Shown: piece after piece, positions 1-6,980 of the stretch | Position numbering within the stretch: the stretch's first letter is position 1 | How the letters are laid out: each line of letters starts with the position of its first letter | NCBI GenBank assembly: GCA_036386835.1 | Contig: DASVUX010000061.1 | Location: 1-64,000 of the forward strand | Reading direction: 5' to 3' | Length of the DNA stretch: 64,000 bases | Source of the DNA: 2-12-FULL-35-15 sp036386835 | GTDB taxonomy: Bacteria; Bacteroidota; Bacteroidia; 2-12-FULL-35-15 | The notes under the pieces: generated by a model | The model's input: only the letters and a program-made list of their open reading frames with translations | Told to the model about the DNA's origin: nothing | Database searches by the model: none | Translations under genes and position numbers: made by a program

Positions 1-1
1 A

Positions 2-70
2 TACGGGCGGGACCTTGAATTGGGTGGTGATTATTGGGAATCAGAAGGTCACGTATTCAGAAGCAACTAA
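2..70 (+). CDS. C-terminal end of an unidentified protein (partial)
   Basis: An open frame enters from the left edge and gives 22 residues, rich in Gly, Glu and aromatic residues and ending Phe-Arg-Ser-Asn, before TAA at 68-70. A strong hairpin terminator follows 13 bases later, which is the main reason to believe this is the real end of a gene carried by the mobile element. No family can be named from so short a piece. Confidence 0.4.
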   Translation, partial: YGRDLELGGDYWESEGHVFRSN

Positions 71-83
71 ACACAGACAGACA

Positions 84-114
84 AACACTTCACCCATCGG
101 GTGAAGTGTTCTTA
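84..114 (+). terminator. Hairpin terminator after the partial left-edge gene
   Basis: A perfect 12-bp stem (84-95 with 99-110) around a 3-base loop. The T-tract is weak (CTTAAAT), so termination may be incomplete and transcription may read into the small gene at 147. Confidence 0.6.
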
Positions 115-146
115 AATCAATCAAAAACAACTATAAAACCAGACAC

Positions 147-317
147 ATGAAATCAACATATAAATTCAAAATCAAGTATTCAAACGGTGAGCGTATTGAA
201 TCAATAGCATTTGATAGGGATGTAACCCAGTTCAAAGCATTAGAGGAATTATTAGGTGCTGAGAAAAGACTATTTAAAAAGACCTTCAACAGAATTGTAA
301 GTATAGAATTTATCTAA
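147..317 (+). CDS. Hypothetical 56-aa basic protein
   Basis: ATG at 147 opens a 56-codon frame ending in TAA at 315-317. The product is charged, with an N-terminal stretch of alternating Lys and hydrophobic residues (beta-like) and a helical centre rich in Glu, Leu and Lys. It has no signal peptide or membrane segment. It lies between a terminator and the recombinase leader hairpin, so it is probably its own small transcript. Small basic proteins of this kind are common on mobile elements, but I recognise no family and no function is assigned. Coding is inferred from the intact frame and its tight fit between flanking signals. Confidence 0.45.
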   Translation: MKSTYKFKIKYSNGERIESIAFDRDVTQFKALEELLGAEKRLFKKTFNRIVSIEFI

Positions 318-319
318 TG

Positions 320-370
320 TGTGTACCTCCATACAGGGTACTAATTCGGCTCTGTGTGGAGAGGTACACA
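320..370. promoter_or_regulatory. Long imperfect inverted repeat in the recombinase leader
   Basis: Bases 320-328 pair with 362-370 and 329-336 pair with 352-359 (one G-T wobble), with a two-base bulge at 360-361 and a 15-base loop at 337-351. The repeat fills most of the space between the 56-aa gene and the recombinase ATG at 396. Possible roles are an operator or recombination site bound by the recombinase, or an RNA hairpin controlling its translation. The sequence alone does not decide between them. Confidence 0.5.
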
Positions 371-395
371 AATCACTATTAAAATCATTACTACC

Positions 396-1106
396 ATGAA
401 CACAGATAACATATTTGAACAGTCATTCAACACATTTAATTTATCACTTGAATGTGTGACCTATTACCGTGTATCAACTAAAACCCAACATTTAGGATTA
501 GATGCACAGAAAGAAGCAGTAGCCAACCACATCAGAAATCGCTATACAGTTGTAGCATCATTTGAAGAGAAGGAATCAGGTAAGAATGATTCACGCCCTG
601 AGTTGATGAAAGCATTAGCATTATGCCGTGAACGTAACTGTGTGTTGATTGTATCAACCATTTCAAGGTTATCACGTAACCTTACATTCCTATCACAGAT
701 GATGGATTCTAATGTAAAGTTTATATGTGCGGATATGCCAGAAGCAAATTCTATGACCCTCGGAATAATGTCCGTAATGGCACATCAGGAAAGATTATGG
801 ATATCTAAAAGGACCAAAGATTCTTTAACAGCATTGAAAGCAAAGGGTGTGAAGCTGGGTTCACCACAGAATCTAACTTATGATGCAGCATTGAAAGGAG
901 CAGAAGCCAATAGAAAGAAAGCAGTATTGAATCCTAATAATATCAAAGCTTCAAAGGTGGCAAGGTTATTAAAACAACAGGGTAAAACATTGTGGCAGAT
1001 TGCTAATGAATTGAATGAAGGTGGATTCTTAACATCTACCGGAAAGAAATTCAAAGCTGAACAGGTTAGAAGATTTATAAAAAAATCATTACCTTTGAAT
1101 GTCTAA
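396..1106 (+). CDS. Small serine recombinase (resolvase/invertase family)
   Basis: The 236-aa product has the resolvase N-terminal catalytic fold. The nucleophile Ser sits in YYRVSTKTQ near the start, and the Arg-rich active-site segment SRLSRN follows in the middle. The C-terminal third looks like a helix-turn-helix DNA-binding domain (WQIANELNEGG followed by a TSTGKKF segment). The family cuts and rejoins DNA through a Ser-DNA link and acts as resolvase, invertase or transposase. The frame is open from GTG at 354, but that codon lies inside the leader hairpin, so ATG 396 is preferred. It sits on the mobile element and may resolve or invert element DNA. Chromosomal integration is better ascribed to the tyrosine integrase at 3940-5595. 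Confidence 0.85.
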   Translation: MNTDNIFEQSFNTFNLSLECVTYYRVSTKTQHLGLDAQKEAVANHIRNRYTVVASFEEKESGKNDSRPELMKALALCRERNCVLIVSTISRLSRNLTFLSQMMDSNVKFICADMPEANSMTLGIMSVMAHQERLWISKRTKDSLTALKAKGVKLGSPQNLTYDAALKGAEANRKKAVLNPNNIKASKVARLLKQQGKTLWQIANELNEGGFLTSTGKKFKAEQVRRFIKKSLPLNV

Positions 1107-1145
1107 CCCTTATTAGGCTTTCAGCCTGTCTACTCACAGGTACTA

Positions 1146-1176
1146 ACCCATTCACTTCATTGTGGTGGGTTTTTTA
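1146..1176 (+). terminator. Terminator of the serine recombinase gene
   Basis: An AACCCA...TGGGTT outer stem with an inner CAC/GTG pairing closes over a short loop and runs into a TTTTTTATT tract. It lies about 40 bases after the recombinase stop. The promoter-like TATCTTTG at 1178 follows directly. Confidence 0.55.
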
Positions 1177-1177
1177 T

Positions 1178-1185
1178 TATCTTTG
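1178..1185 (+). promoter_or_regulatory. Candidate Bacteroidota -7 element for the small RNA
   Basis: TATCTTTG matches TAnnTTTG in full. A TTG at 1160-1162 lies 15 bases upstream, a little closer than is usual for the -33 element. Initiation 5-8 bases downstream would start almost exactly at the 5' side of the closed structure at 1189-1240. Confidence 0.45.
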
Positions 1186-1188
1186 TAA

Positions 1189-1283
1189 TGTTATATTGCC
1201 ACGGTTCGTACTAGAACCATCTGGGAGTAACTCTATAACACAACCAAGCAAAAACACCAGCCTACTCGCTGGTGTTTTCTTTT
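1189..1283 (+). ncRNA. Candidate structured small RNA
   Basis: A 52-base segment (1189-1240) is closed by a perfect 7-bp helix, TGTTATA (1189-1195) with TATAACA (1234-1240). Inside are a 5-bp hairpin GGTTC/GAACC (1203-1207 with 1214-1218) and a small GAG/CTC hairpin (1225-1233). A terminator follows at 1251-1283 and a matching -7 element precedes at 1178-1185, giving a complete unit of about 95 bases without a convincing ORF. It is not a tRNA: there is no D arm, anticodon arm or T loop. Its role is unknown; a copy-control, antisense or regulatory RNA of the element is possible. Confidence 0.4.
1251..1283 (+). terminator. Strong intrinsic terminator of the candidate small RNA
   Basis: A perfect 11-bp stem, 1251-1261 with 1268-1278, loop CTACTC, followed by CTTTTT. 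It lies upstream of the next ORF, so it must serve something that starts before 1250. Confidence 0.75.
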
Positions 1284-1362
1284 TATGTCACAGAGGATAA
1301 AAAGTGTCCTAGGGTTTTATATAATAGTTCCTTACCATTGCATCAAACTAAATGATGTAAAC

Positions 1363-1617
1363 ATGAAATCTCCAAAAACAATTTATGCAGAAAAGGCATA
1401 TTGCAGTAGAAGAAAATTCATTCATAGAATGAGAAAAGAAAAGATAAACTATCTATTGGATTATAATAATGGAAGGTTCGGATTTTTTAGGCAGAATCTT
1501 TTCATTGCTTCTAATGATGTTGAGTTATTAAATAAGATGGCTAAGGAAGTTGAGCGTAGTAACATTTGCATGTTCACACTATGCTATGTTGAACAGTTAA
1601 AGCCACTTAGAAACTAA
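1363..1617 (+). CDS. Hypothetical basic protein of the mobile element
   Basis: From ATG 1363 the product is 84 aa, rich in Lys and Arg, with a cluster RRKFIHRMRKEK near the N-terminus and two Cys near the C-terminus. The frame is open from ATG 1285, but that codon is only a few bases beyond the T-tract of the preceding terminator and the added 26 residues are hydrophobic and low in charge, so 1363 is preferred. The fold appears alpha/beta with no membrane segment. The gene is just upstream of the restriction-modification operon; a regulatory role is possible, but no helix-turn-helix is evident. I do not recognise the family. Confidence 0.5.
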   Translation: MKSPKTIYAEKAYCSRRKFIHRMRKEKINYLLDYNNGRFGFFRQNLFIASNDVELLNKMAKEVERSNICMFTLCYVEQLKPLRN

Positions 1618-1651
1618 TAGTTATTATCAGTCTTTGTAACTTGGTCATTTA

Positions 1652-1668
1652 CACCGAATTACACGGTG
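1652..1668. promoter_or_regulatory. Inverted repeat upstream of the methyltransferase gene
   Basis: CACCG (1652-1656) and CGGTG (1664-1668) flank a 7-base AT-rich spacer, inside near-direct repeats TTACACCG/TTACACGG. Symmetric sites often sit in front of restriction-modification genes as operators for a controller or for the methyltransferase itself. No controller gene is certain here. Confidence 0.3.
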
Positions 1669-1711
1669 AAAAACTCGCATCAACATTATTAGCTTTCGGA
1701 ACATATTTTTA

Positions 1712-1719
1712 TAATTTTG
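1712..1719 (+). promoter_or_regulatory. -7 element of the methyltransferase promoter
   Basis: TAATTTTG fits TAnnTTTG and lies 14 bases before ATG 1734, with AGGAG in the short leader. This argues against the longer frame that starts at TTG 1641. Confidence 0.5.
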
Positions 1720-1733
1720 AAACAGGAGATACA

Positions 1734-2588
1734 ATGAGAACAATAGAAGAAATAAAAAACAAAATCATTTGCGGGGATAGTCTTGAAATCTTAAAAGATA
1801 TTCCTAGTAAGTCTGTTGATTTAGTAGTTACATCACCACCATATAATTTAAAAAATTCTACTGGTAATGGAATGAGTTATAATACTAAATCAGGTAAGTG
1901 GGCTGGTAATGCTTTACAAAAAGGTTATAGCCATTACAATGATAATATGCCGCATAATGAATATGCAGATTGGCAACACAATACTTTGAAGGAATTGTTT
2001 AGAGTATTGAAAGATGATGGTGCTATTTTCTATAATCATAAGTGGAGAGTACAAGACGGATTATTACAAGACAGGCAGGATATCATCCGTGATTTACCAG
2101 TAAGACAAATTATAATTTGGAAAAGAAAAGGCGGTATCAATTTTAATCCCGGATATTTTCTACCAACGTATGAAGTAATTTATTTAATAGCAAAGAAAGA
2201 TTTTAGGTTAGCTCCTAAGGCTAATGCTTTTGGTGATGTGTGGGAGTTTACACAGGAAATGAAAAATGAACATCCTGCTCCATTCCCTGTGGCTCTAATT
2301 GATAGAATCATTACATCAACAAAAGCAGAAATAATACTGGACCCTTTCATGGGTAGTGGTACTACTGCTTTATCTGCATTAAAAAACAAAAGAAGTTTTA
2401 TAGGTATTGAACTATCACCAGAGTATTGTGATATGGCAGAAAAAAGAATTGCACCATTTATGCCGATTGAAGAAACTGCTGCACCTGTTAGACCTGCTAA
2501 GAAAAAAGCAGTAGTTAAAAAGATAACTACTAAGGCTAAAACAAAAGGGAAAGCAAAAGCTAAAACCAAATCATTAAAATTTGCATGA
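1734..2588 (+). CDS. DNA methyltransferase, adenine-N6 or cytosine-N4, beta-type
   Basis: The 284-aa enzyme transfers a methyl group from S-adenosylmethionine to an exocyclic amine in DNA and protects sites from the partner nuclease. The catalytic motif TSPPYN lies near residue 35 and the AdoMet motif DPFMGSGTT near residue 203. This order, with the target-recognition region between, is the beta class; SPPY is frequent in N4-cytosine enzymes but does not settle the base. After the catalytic domain comes a tail of about 30 residues made almost only of Lys, Ala, Thr and Val, unusual for the family. The start is set by the -7 element and AGGAG at 1724. The stop overlaps the nuclease start (ATGA), so translation is probably coupled. 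Confidence 0.88.
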   Translation: MRTIEEIKNKIICGDSLEILKDIPSKSVDLVVTSPPYNLKNSTGNGMSYNTKSGKWAGNALQKGYSHYNDNMPHNEYADWQHNTLKELFRVLKDDGAIFYNHKWRVQDGLLQDRQDIIRDLPVRQIIIWKRKGGINFNPGYFLPTYEVIYLIAKKDFRLAPKANAFGDVWEFTQEMKNEHPAPFPVALIDRIITSTKAEIILDPFMGSGTTALSALKNKRSFIGIELSPEYCDMAEKRIAPFMPIEETAAPVRPAKKKAVVKKITTKAKTKGKAKAKTKSLKFA

Positions 2589-3646
2589 GCAAAGAACCAT
2601 TAGAAATATTAAAGGTTGATAACAAGTGGGATAATGCCTATTGGTTCGCACGTGATTTAATTAACAATGATAAATATGGTGGCATAGGAAAAGATTCTAA
2701 ATTACTTTCTGTTGTTGCTAGTAGTTTAAGAGTTATAGCACGTGATAATTCAGATAAGAATGTAGCCTTAGAATTACAAAAGCAAACATTAAGAAATATC
2801 CTTACAGATAGATTTAAAAATGCTAAGGCTTTATCCGCACGTGTTCAAAGGTTACTTGATGATTTAGATAAGGCTATTAAGAATCCTGATGATATGGATG
2901 TTTTCATATTAGTATGTGAGAGCATTATGATTCCAATGAATCAGGCTATATCAAATATTCCAAGTGATGATAAAGAATTCACTTTGAACATTTCAAAATC
3001 ATATTTGGATATACAAGGTGAAAAAGGATTAGCAACAGTAATTTCTTTGTGGGATGACTTAGGAGTTAAAGGTTGTTTGACTGTTGAAAGAACTGAAATA
3101 GTAAAAGCATTCACAAGTTTAAGAGTTCTATTATCAAAAGATAAATTAGCGGATGAGGATAAGGATATAGTTCTTACAGCATTCACGCAAGAATTTGAAA
3201 GACGTGCCGGGCAAAAAAGAAAAGGTAGAGCGGGTGGAAGTTTAGAAGATGTTACTGATTTTATTTTAGCGTATTATAATATTAAACGTGCTGAGGCTCC
3301 GGCACATTTCCAAGCGGATATAGAAGTAGATAACTGGGTTAAAACAAAAGATGGTTGGTTGATTGGTATATCTTGTAAGCGTACATTACGTGAAAGGTGG
3401 AAACAAGTGAGCAGCGCCGAAGCTGGTATATTAAGCAAGTTTAAAATTAAACACATCTATCATATAGTAACCTATGATGAAGATTTATCTGATGATAAAT
3501 TAACTTTGTTAGGTGGTCACCGTCATATCTTTTATTTGCCGGATAACAGCAGAAGGTTAAAGATAGCACAGGCACACGTAGGTTTAAAAGACTATGTACG
3601 ACCAATAAGTGAATTAGTAAATGACTTAAAGAAGCACACAAAATAA
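2585..3646 (+). CDS. Probable type II restriction endonuclease
   Basis: A 353-aa protein whose ATG overlaps the methyltransferase stop by four bases, the classic layout of a type II modification-restriction pair. The N-terminal two thirds is mostly helical. Near residues 240-275 an acidic strand (ADIEVDNW), a Lys-Asp-Gly-Trp turn and then GISCKRTLRERWKQ resemble a PD-(D/E)XK nuclease core in which the Lys of SCK would be catalytic. The Arg-Glu-Arg-Trp segment is reminiscent of restriction enzymes, but I cannot name a specificity. The likely role is cutting unmethylated incoming DNA, which also stabilises the element. Assignment is by context plus the weak motif. Confidence 0.7.
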   Translation: MSKEPLEILKVDNKWDNAYWFARDLINNDKYGGIGKDSKLLSVVASSLRVIARDNSDKNVALELQKQTLRNILTDRFKNAKALSARVQRLLDDLDKAIKNPDDMDVFILVCESIMIPMNQAISNIPSDDKEFTLNISKSYLDIQGEKGLATVISLWDDLGVKGCLTVERTEIVKAFTSLRVLLSKDKLADEDKDIVLTAFTQEFERRAGQKRKGRAGGSLEDVTDFILAYYNIKRAEAPAHFQADIEVDNWVKTKDGWLIGISCKRTLRERWKQVSSAEAGILSKFKIKHIYHIVTYDEDLSDDKLTLLGGHRHIFYLPDNSRRLKIAQAHVGLKDYVRPISELVNDLKKHTK

Positions 3647-3655
3647 AATTACACT

Positions 3656-3907
3656 ATGAGAAAAATTCTAAGCGGATTAAAATATGGAATCCTTTTGGGT
3701 GGAATCGGTGGTGGTATAAACTATTGGATTCACAACTTAACCTGTGATAGAGTTCACACATGGCATGACCCATTTGGACCTATTGCTTTTGCTGGTGGTC
3801 TATTCATTGTCGGCTTTCTGGTAGGTAGAAGTGGTAAGAAGAAAAAAAATCCAATACAGGATGTTCAAACTGAAAGTATAGAAATAAAAAAAGACCAGCA
3901 ATTATAG
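3656..3907 (+). CDS. Small two-segment membrane protein downstream of the R-M pair
   Basis: An 83-aa product with two predicted membrane segments: a Gly-rich one at about residues 6-24 (LKYGILLGGIGGG) and another at about 43-59 (IAFAGGLFIVGFLVG). A basic Lys cluster and a hydrophilic, charged tail follow. It begins 9 bases after the nuclease stop and its stop codon lies in the loop of the terminator, so it is the last gene of the R-M transcript. No family is recognised. It may be an accessory factor of the R-M module or an unrelated passenger. Confidence 0.6.
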   Translation: MRKILSGLKYGILLGGIGGGINYWIHNLTCDRVHTWHDPFGPIAFAGGLFIVGFLVGRSGKKKKNPIQDVQTESIEIKKDQQL

Positions 3908-3920
3908 CTGGTCTTTCTCA
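3890..3920. terminator. Bidirectional terminator between the R-M operon and the integrase
   Basis: A 10-bp perfect stem, 3890-3899 with 3907-3916, around a 7-base loop. The A-run before it and T-rich run after it make it usable from both sides, serving the convergent membrane-protein and integrase genes. Confidence 0.75.
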
Positions 3921-3939
3921 TTAGAGCTACGGCATTTAA

Positions 3940-5595
3940 CTAAAACAACCCGTTATCCACCTTCTTACTTATTACCATATTCAATCTGTCTACATTCTTA
4001 CTCACAAACTTTTTAATATATCCTTCCGTAGTTGATAAGTGAGCGTGACCTAATGACTGCATCAAATCATATAGGTTAATGTTTTCCCCCATTTCTAATA
4101 ATAAGCTGCAATATGAATGTCTAGAAATATGAGATTTCAAATTCTTATCAATCCCTGCCTGAACTGCTACCAGTTTTAATAGGTTGTTATAATATGTTTT
4201 AGCACTCTGGAATTTTACATACTGTGTTTCAGTCATAATACCAAAATCATTATTATCATCAACAGCAGGGAATTTTAATTTACCGTCTTCATCCTTTTCT
4301 TTCAAACTACCATCAAAGAATTTATTATCCATTAGTCCGAATACAAATTCATTCTTTAATGTTTTGTGTGAAGCCAGTTTCAATATCATTGATTCAACCA
4401 GCTTAAACTTTCCTTGCTTATAAATTTCTCCATCAATTGCTGCAATCTCTTTTGCATCCTTTTTAATGAACGGGTCCTTTAATATGTTCCTGATATTACG
4501 TAATGTATTATTATACTTTTCAAGCTCAATAGCTTCACCTGCAAACATTTCATGTTTCGTAATGTAACAGGAAATAATATCAATCATCATATCATTCACC
4601 AGAACATTAATGAACTTCTTTGTTTTAACCATCCTCTTATTAATACGTAGTTCGTTATCAAAGGTGAAATCATTCCATCGTAATGTTAAAAGGTCCGAAA
4701 CTCTGATACCCTGAGCAAACAATTGAAATTGGAAGTATCTGGAAATATCACCTAATGTATGTTTGGCTTTGTACCTGTTATTCTTTTTATTTCTTGCTTC
4801 AACACCTTCCTCAATTGGAACACCCCATCTATTAGCACCTTCTTTAGTTTTGATTCTGGTACGTTTAACTTCAACATAGTTTGTTTCCTTCATTCTGATT
4901 AATTCTTCCAGCGTTAATATTTCAATCTGTGTTTCTTCCCACTTCAATGAAATAAGAGTAAACGGATTAGGATTGAAAACATACCAGCGTTCTTTGTGTG
5001 CTTTGTTAATCATTGTTTTAATTCCTTTGGTTTTATAGTTAGCTGAATTAACAGCATTACCAATTTTACCATTCGGTAATTCATTCTTTGTTCTGAGCCA
5101 GATGGTGAAATAATTAATCCAGTCCACCGTAATATCTTTGAAGTACATTATTTTGGTTGGTGTTCTTTTCTTCTGGTGATGTACTGAATAATAGAGCTGG
5201 TACTTTTCTAAAAGATTGCGGATATTTTTATACCGTGCCTTGGTTCCCTGATTGATTGTTCTATCAATAACTTTCTGGCACCAATCATTAACCGTCTTTT
5301 CTTCATTATTAATAAATTCAAAACTGCCATTGGCTTTAATTAAATCTTCCTTCTTTTCTGTGATGTATTTATTCAACACATCAACAGATTTGAATTGTTC
5401 AAATTGATTCAGGTATTTATCAGGAAGTTCTTTTGAAATTCTCTCTTTATCGGCAATCCAGAATTTATCAGGTATTTTAATTTTTAATCCTTTTAACTCT
5501 GGGTCTTTAACTCCGGTTCTTTGGATGGATTGGTAGAGATATACCATTCCTTTTTGTCCACGTGCTGTACGTGCTTTGATTTTGTAGGTAGCCAT
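3940..5595 (-). CDS. Tyrosine recombinase (phage-type integrase) of the mobile element
   Basis: A 551-aa site-specific recombinase, long for the family. An N-terminal arm-binding region (KARTARGQKGMVYLY) and a helical core-binding domain (about residues 105-210) precede the catalytic domain. Catalytic residues visible are Arg in AQGIRVSDLL, the HISRH box, the late His in LGHAHLS and the nucleophile Tyr in TTEGYIKKF. Between the first Arg and the HxxR box is an insertion of roughly 150 residues, which accounts for the extra length. The gene starts about 160 bases from the junction with the interrupted comM gene, the usual position of an integrase beside its attachment site. It is almost certainly the enzyme that placed the element. 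Confidence 0.93.
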   Translation of the reverse strand: MATYKIKARTARGQKGMVYLYQSIQRTGVKDPELKGLKIKIPDKFWIADKERISKELPDKYLNQFEQFKSVDVLNKYITEKKEDLIKANGSFEFINNEEKTVNDWCQKVIDRTINQGTKARYKNIRNLLEKYQLYYSVHHQKKRTPTKIMYFKDITVDWINYFTIWLRTKNELPNGKIGNAVNSANYKTKGIKTMINKAHKERWYVFNPNPFTLISLKWEETQIEILTLEELIRMKETNYVEVKRTRIKTKEGANRWGVPIEEGVEARNKKNNRYKAKHTLGDISRYFQFQLFAQGIRVSDLLTLRWNDFTFDNELRINKRMVKTKKFINVLVNDMMIDIISCYITKHEMFAGEAIELEKYNNTLRNIRNILKDPFIKKDAKEIAAIDGEIYKQGKFKLVESMILKLASHKTLKNEFVFGLMDNKFFDGSLKEKDEDGKLKFPAVDDNNDFGIMTETQYVKFQSAKTYYNNLLKLVAVQAGIDKNLKSHISRHSYCSLLLEMGENINLYDLMQSLGHAHLSTTEGYIKKFVSKNVDRLNMVISKKVDNGLF

Positions 5596-5644
5596 GTGTG
5601 TAAATGTTTTACAGGTTATAGTGACTGGCTTTCCATTAGTTTAG

Positions 5645-5666
5645 TAGTCCGCAAATAGTCCGAAAA
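5645..5666. repeat. Tandem 11-bp repeats near the integrase attachment site
   Basis: TAGTCCGCAAA and TAGTCCGAAAA lie directly end to end between the integrase start and the junction with comM. Tyrosine integrases often bind short direct repeats (arm sites) beside the core site; that role is inferred from position only. Confidence 0.4.
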
Positions 5667-5750
5667 AACACCCTTTAAAACGGTAAAATTTCGCATACTA
5701 ATTATGGCAACCCTTTGGAAATCAGCACTAAGGCTAACCTAAAAAAAATA

Positions 5751-5775
5751 TATCACCTACCCGCATGGACATGGA
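5751..5775. other. Right attachment junction of the mobile element in comM
   Basis: On the minus strand the comM frame reads Asn-Pro-Cys-Pro-Cys-Gly and then TAG, where family members normally continue with an aromatic residue coded TAY. The last bases compatible with the ancestral gene are therefore GGGTA at about 5758-5762, and the sequence beyond is AT-rich and unrelated. The crossover core is probably within this GC-rich segment. The matching left copy lies outside the window. Confidence 0.6.
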
Positions 5776-6824
5776 TTCATAGATGCGATAAGCATGAAGC
5801 TCGCTGGATATTCAACTGAAAATTTGGCCCTTGAAACAGTTACAATCCGATCTTCCAGAGGTTGCCGCATCACTTCCAGCACAGTACGTTTAAATTCAGG
5901 CAATTCATCAAGGAATAAGACACCGTTATGAGAAAGCGAGATTTCTCCCGGCTGAGGAACACTTCCGCCTCCGACCAAAGCCACGTCCGAAATAGTATGG
6001 TGGGGACTTCTGAAAGGCCTTATTGATACCAATCCGGTGTTTTTTCCCATCTTTCCTGCCACGCTGTGGATCTTGGTAGTTTCGAGGGCTTCATGCAGGT
6101 TCATTGGGGGCAGAATGGTTGGCAGCCTCTTGGCCAGCATTGTTTTACCCGCACCGGGAGGTCCGATAAGTATAACATTGTGTCCGCCTGCTGCAGCTAT
6201 CTCAAGCGCTCTCTTGATGTTTTCCTGGCCTTTAACATCGCTAAAATCAAATTCAGCTTCATTCAGCTTTGTATAGAAATCATCCTTCGTATCAATGATA
6301 GTGGGCTGAAGGTTTGATCGCTCATTAAAGAAGTCGATTACATCTTTAATATTTTCCACACCATAAACATCGAGCCCGCTTACAATAGCCGCTTCCTTTA
6401 CATTCTGGACGGGTAGTATGATTCCTTTGAATTTTTCTTCGCGTGCCTTAATAGCGATCGGCAATACTCCTTTAATCGGTTGCAGGCCCCCATCAAGGGA
6501 CAGCTCTCCCATGATTACATAATCAGCAACTTTGGAAGCCTTGATCTGTTCGGAAGCTGCAAGAATGCCCACAGCAATGGTCAGGTCATATGCAGAACCT
6601 TCCTTCCGGATATCCGCAGGCGCCATGTTTATGACAATACTTTTACCGGGAATTTTGTAGCCGTTGTTTTTTAGCGCTGCATCAATTCGCTGCTGGCTTT
6701 CTTTAACAGCGCTGTCGGGCAACCCGACAAGAAGGAAATTTACCCCGGGATTGATGTTCGTTTCAACGGTTACCGTAGTTGCACTGATTCCGTAAACGGC
6801 ACTTCCAAATGTTTTTATCAGCAT
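5757..6824 (-). pseudogene. comM: Mg-chelatase-like AAA+ ATPase ComM/YifB, truncated by the element
   Basis: 355 residues remain of a protein normally about 500-510 aa long. The N-terminal Lon-like domain is present (GLPDSAVKESQQR, about residues 34-46), as are Walker A GPPGAGKTML (about 222-231), Walker B GVLFLDELPEF (about 301-311) and the sensor segment ending NPCPCG. The zinc-type Cys cluster, the arginine-finger region and the C-terminal domain are missing. In transformable bacteria ComM is a helicase that drives branch migration during natural transformation; elsewhere its role is less clear. The break coincides with the end of the integrated element, so disruption by insertion is the simplest explanation. 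The missing 3' part should lie beyond the left edge of the window. Confidence 0.85.
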
Positions 6825-6980
6825 AGATCATAATTAAACAGTTTTGGAGTAGCGGGGCAAAAATATAAAAATGCCCCGGATTGCAATGCCCGGTTGCTGA
6901 TAATTAATTGCAATTAATCTTTTTCTTTTTAGGTCCTTTATGAGTATATTAGCTTCTCGTAATAACTTAGACAAACAAAA

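Noticed and set aside
1189..1240. tRNA-like or integron attC-like element
   Set aside because: The closed 7-bp helix suggests an acceptor stem, but there is no D arm, anticodon arm or T loop, and the end motifs are reversed relative to attC core sites. Kept only as a candidate structured RNA.
2180..2569. 129-aa minus-strand frame inside the methyltransferase gene
   Set aside because: It is antisense to the conserved methyltransferase, and its hydrophobic composition is explained by the complement of the Lys-rich tail and the motif regions.
6066..6317. Plus-strand frames across the comM ATPase region
   Set aside because: They are antisense to the Walker motifs of comM and have no start context or family features.
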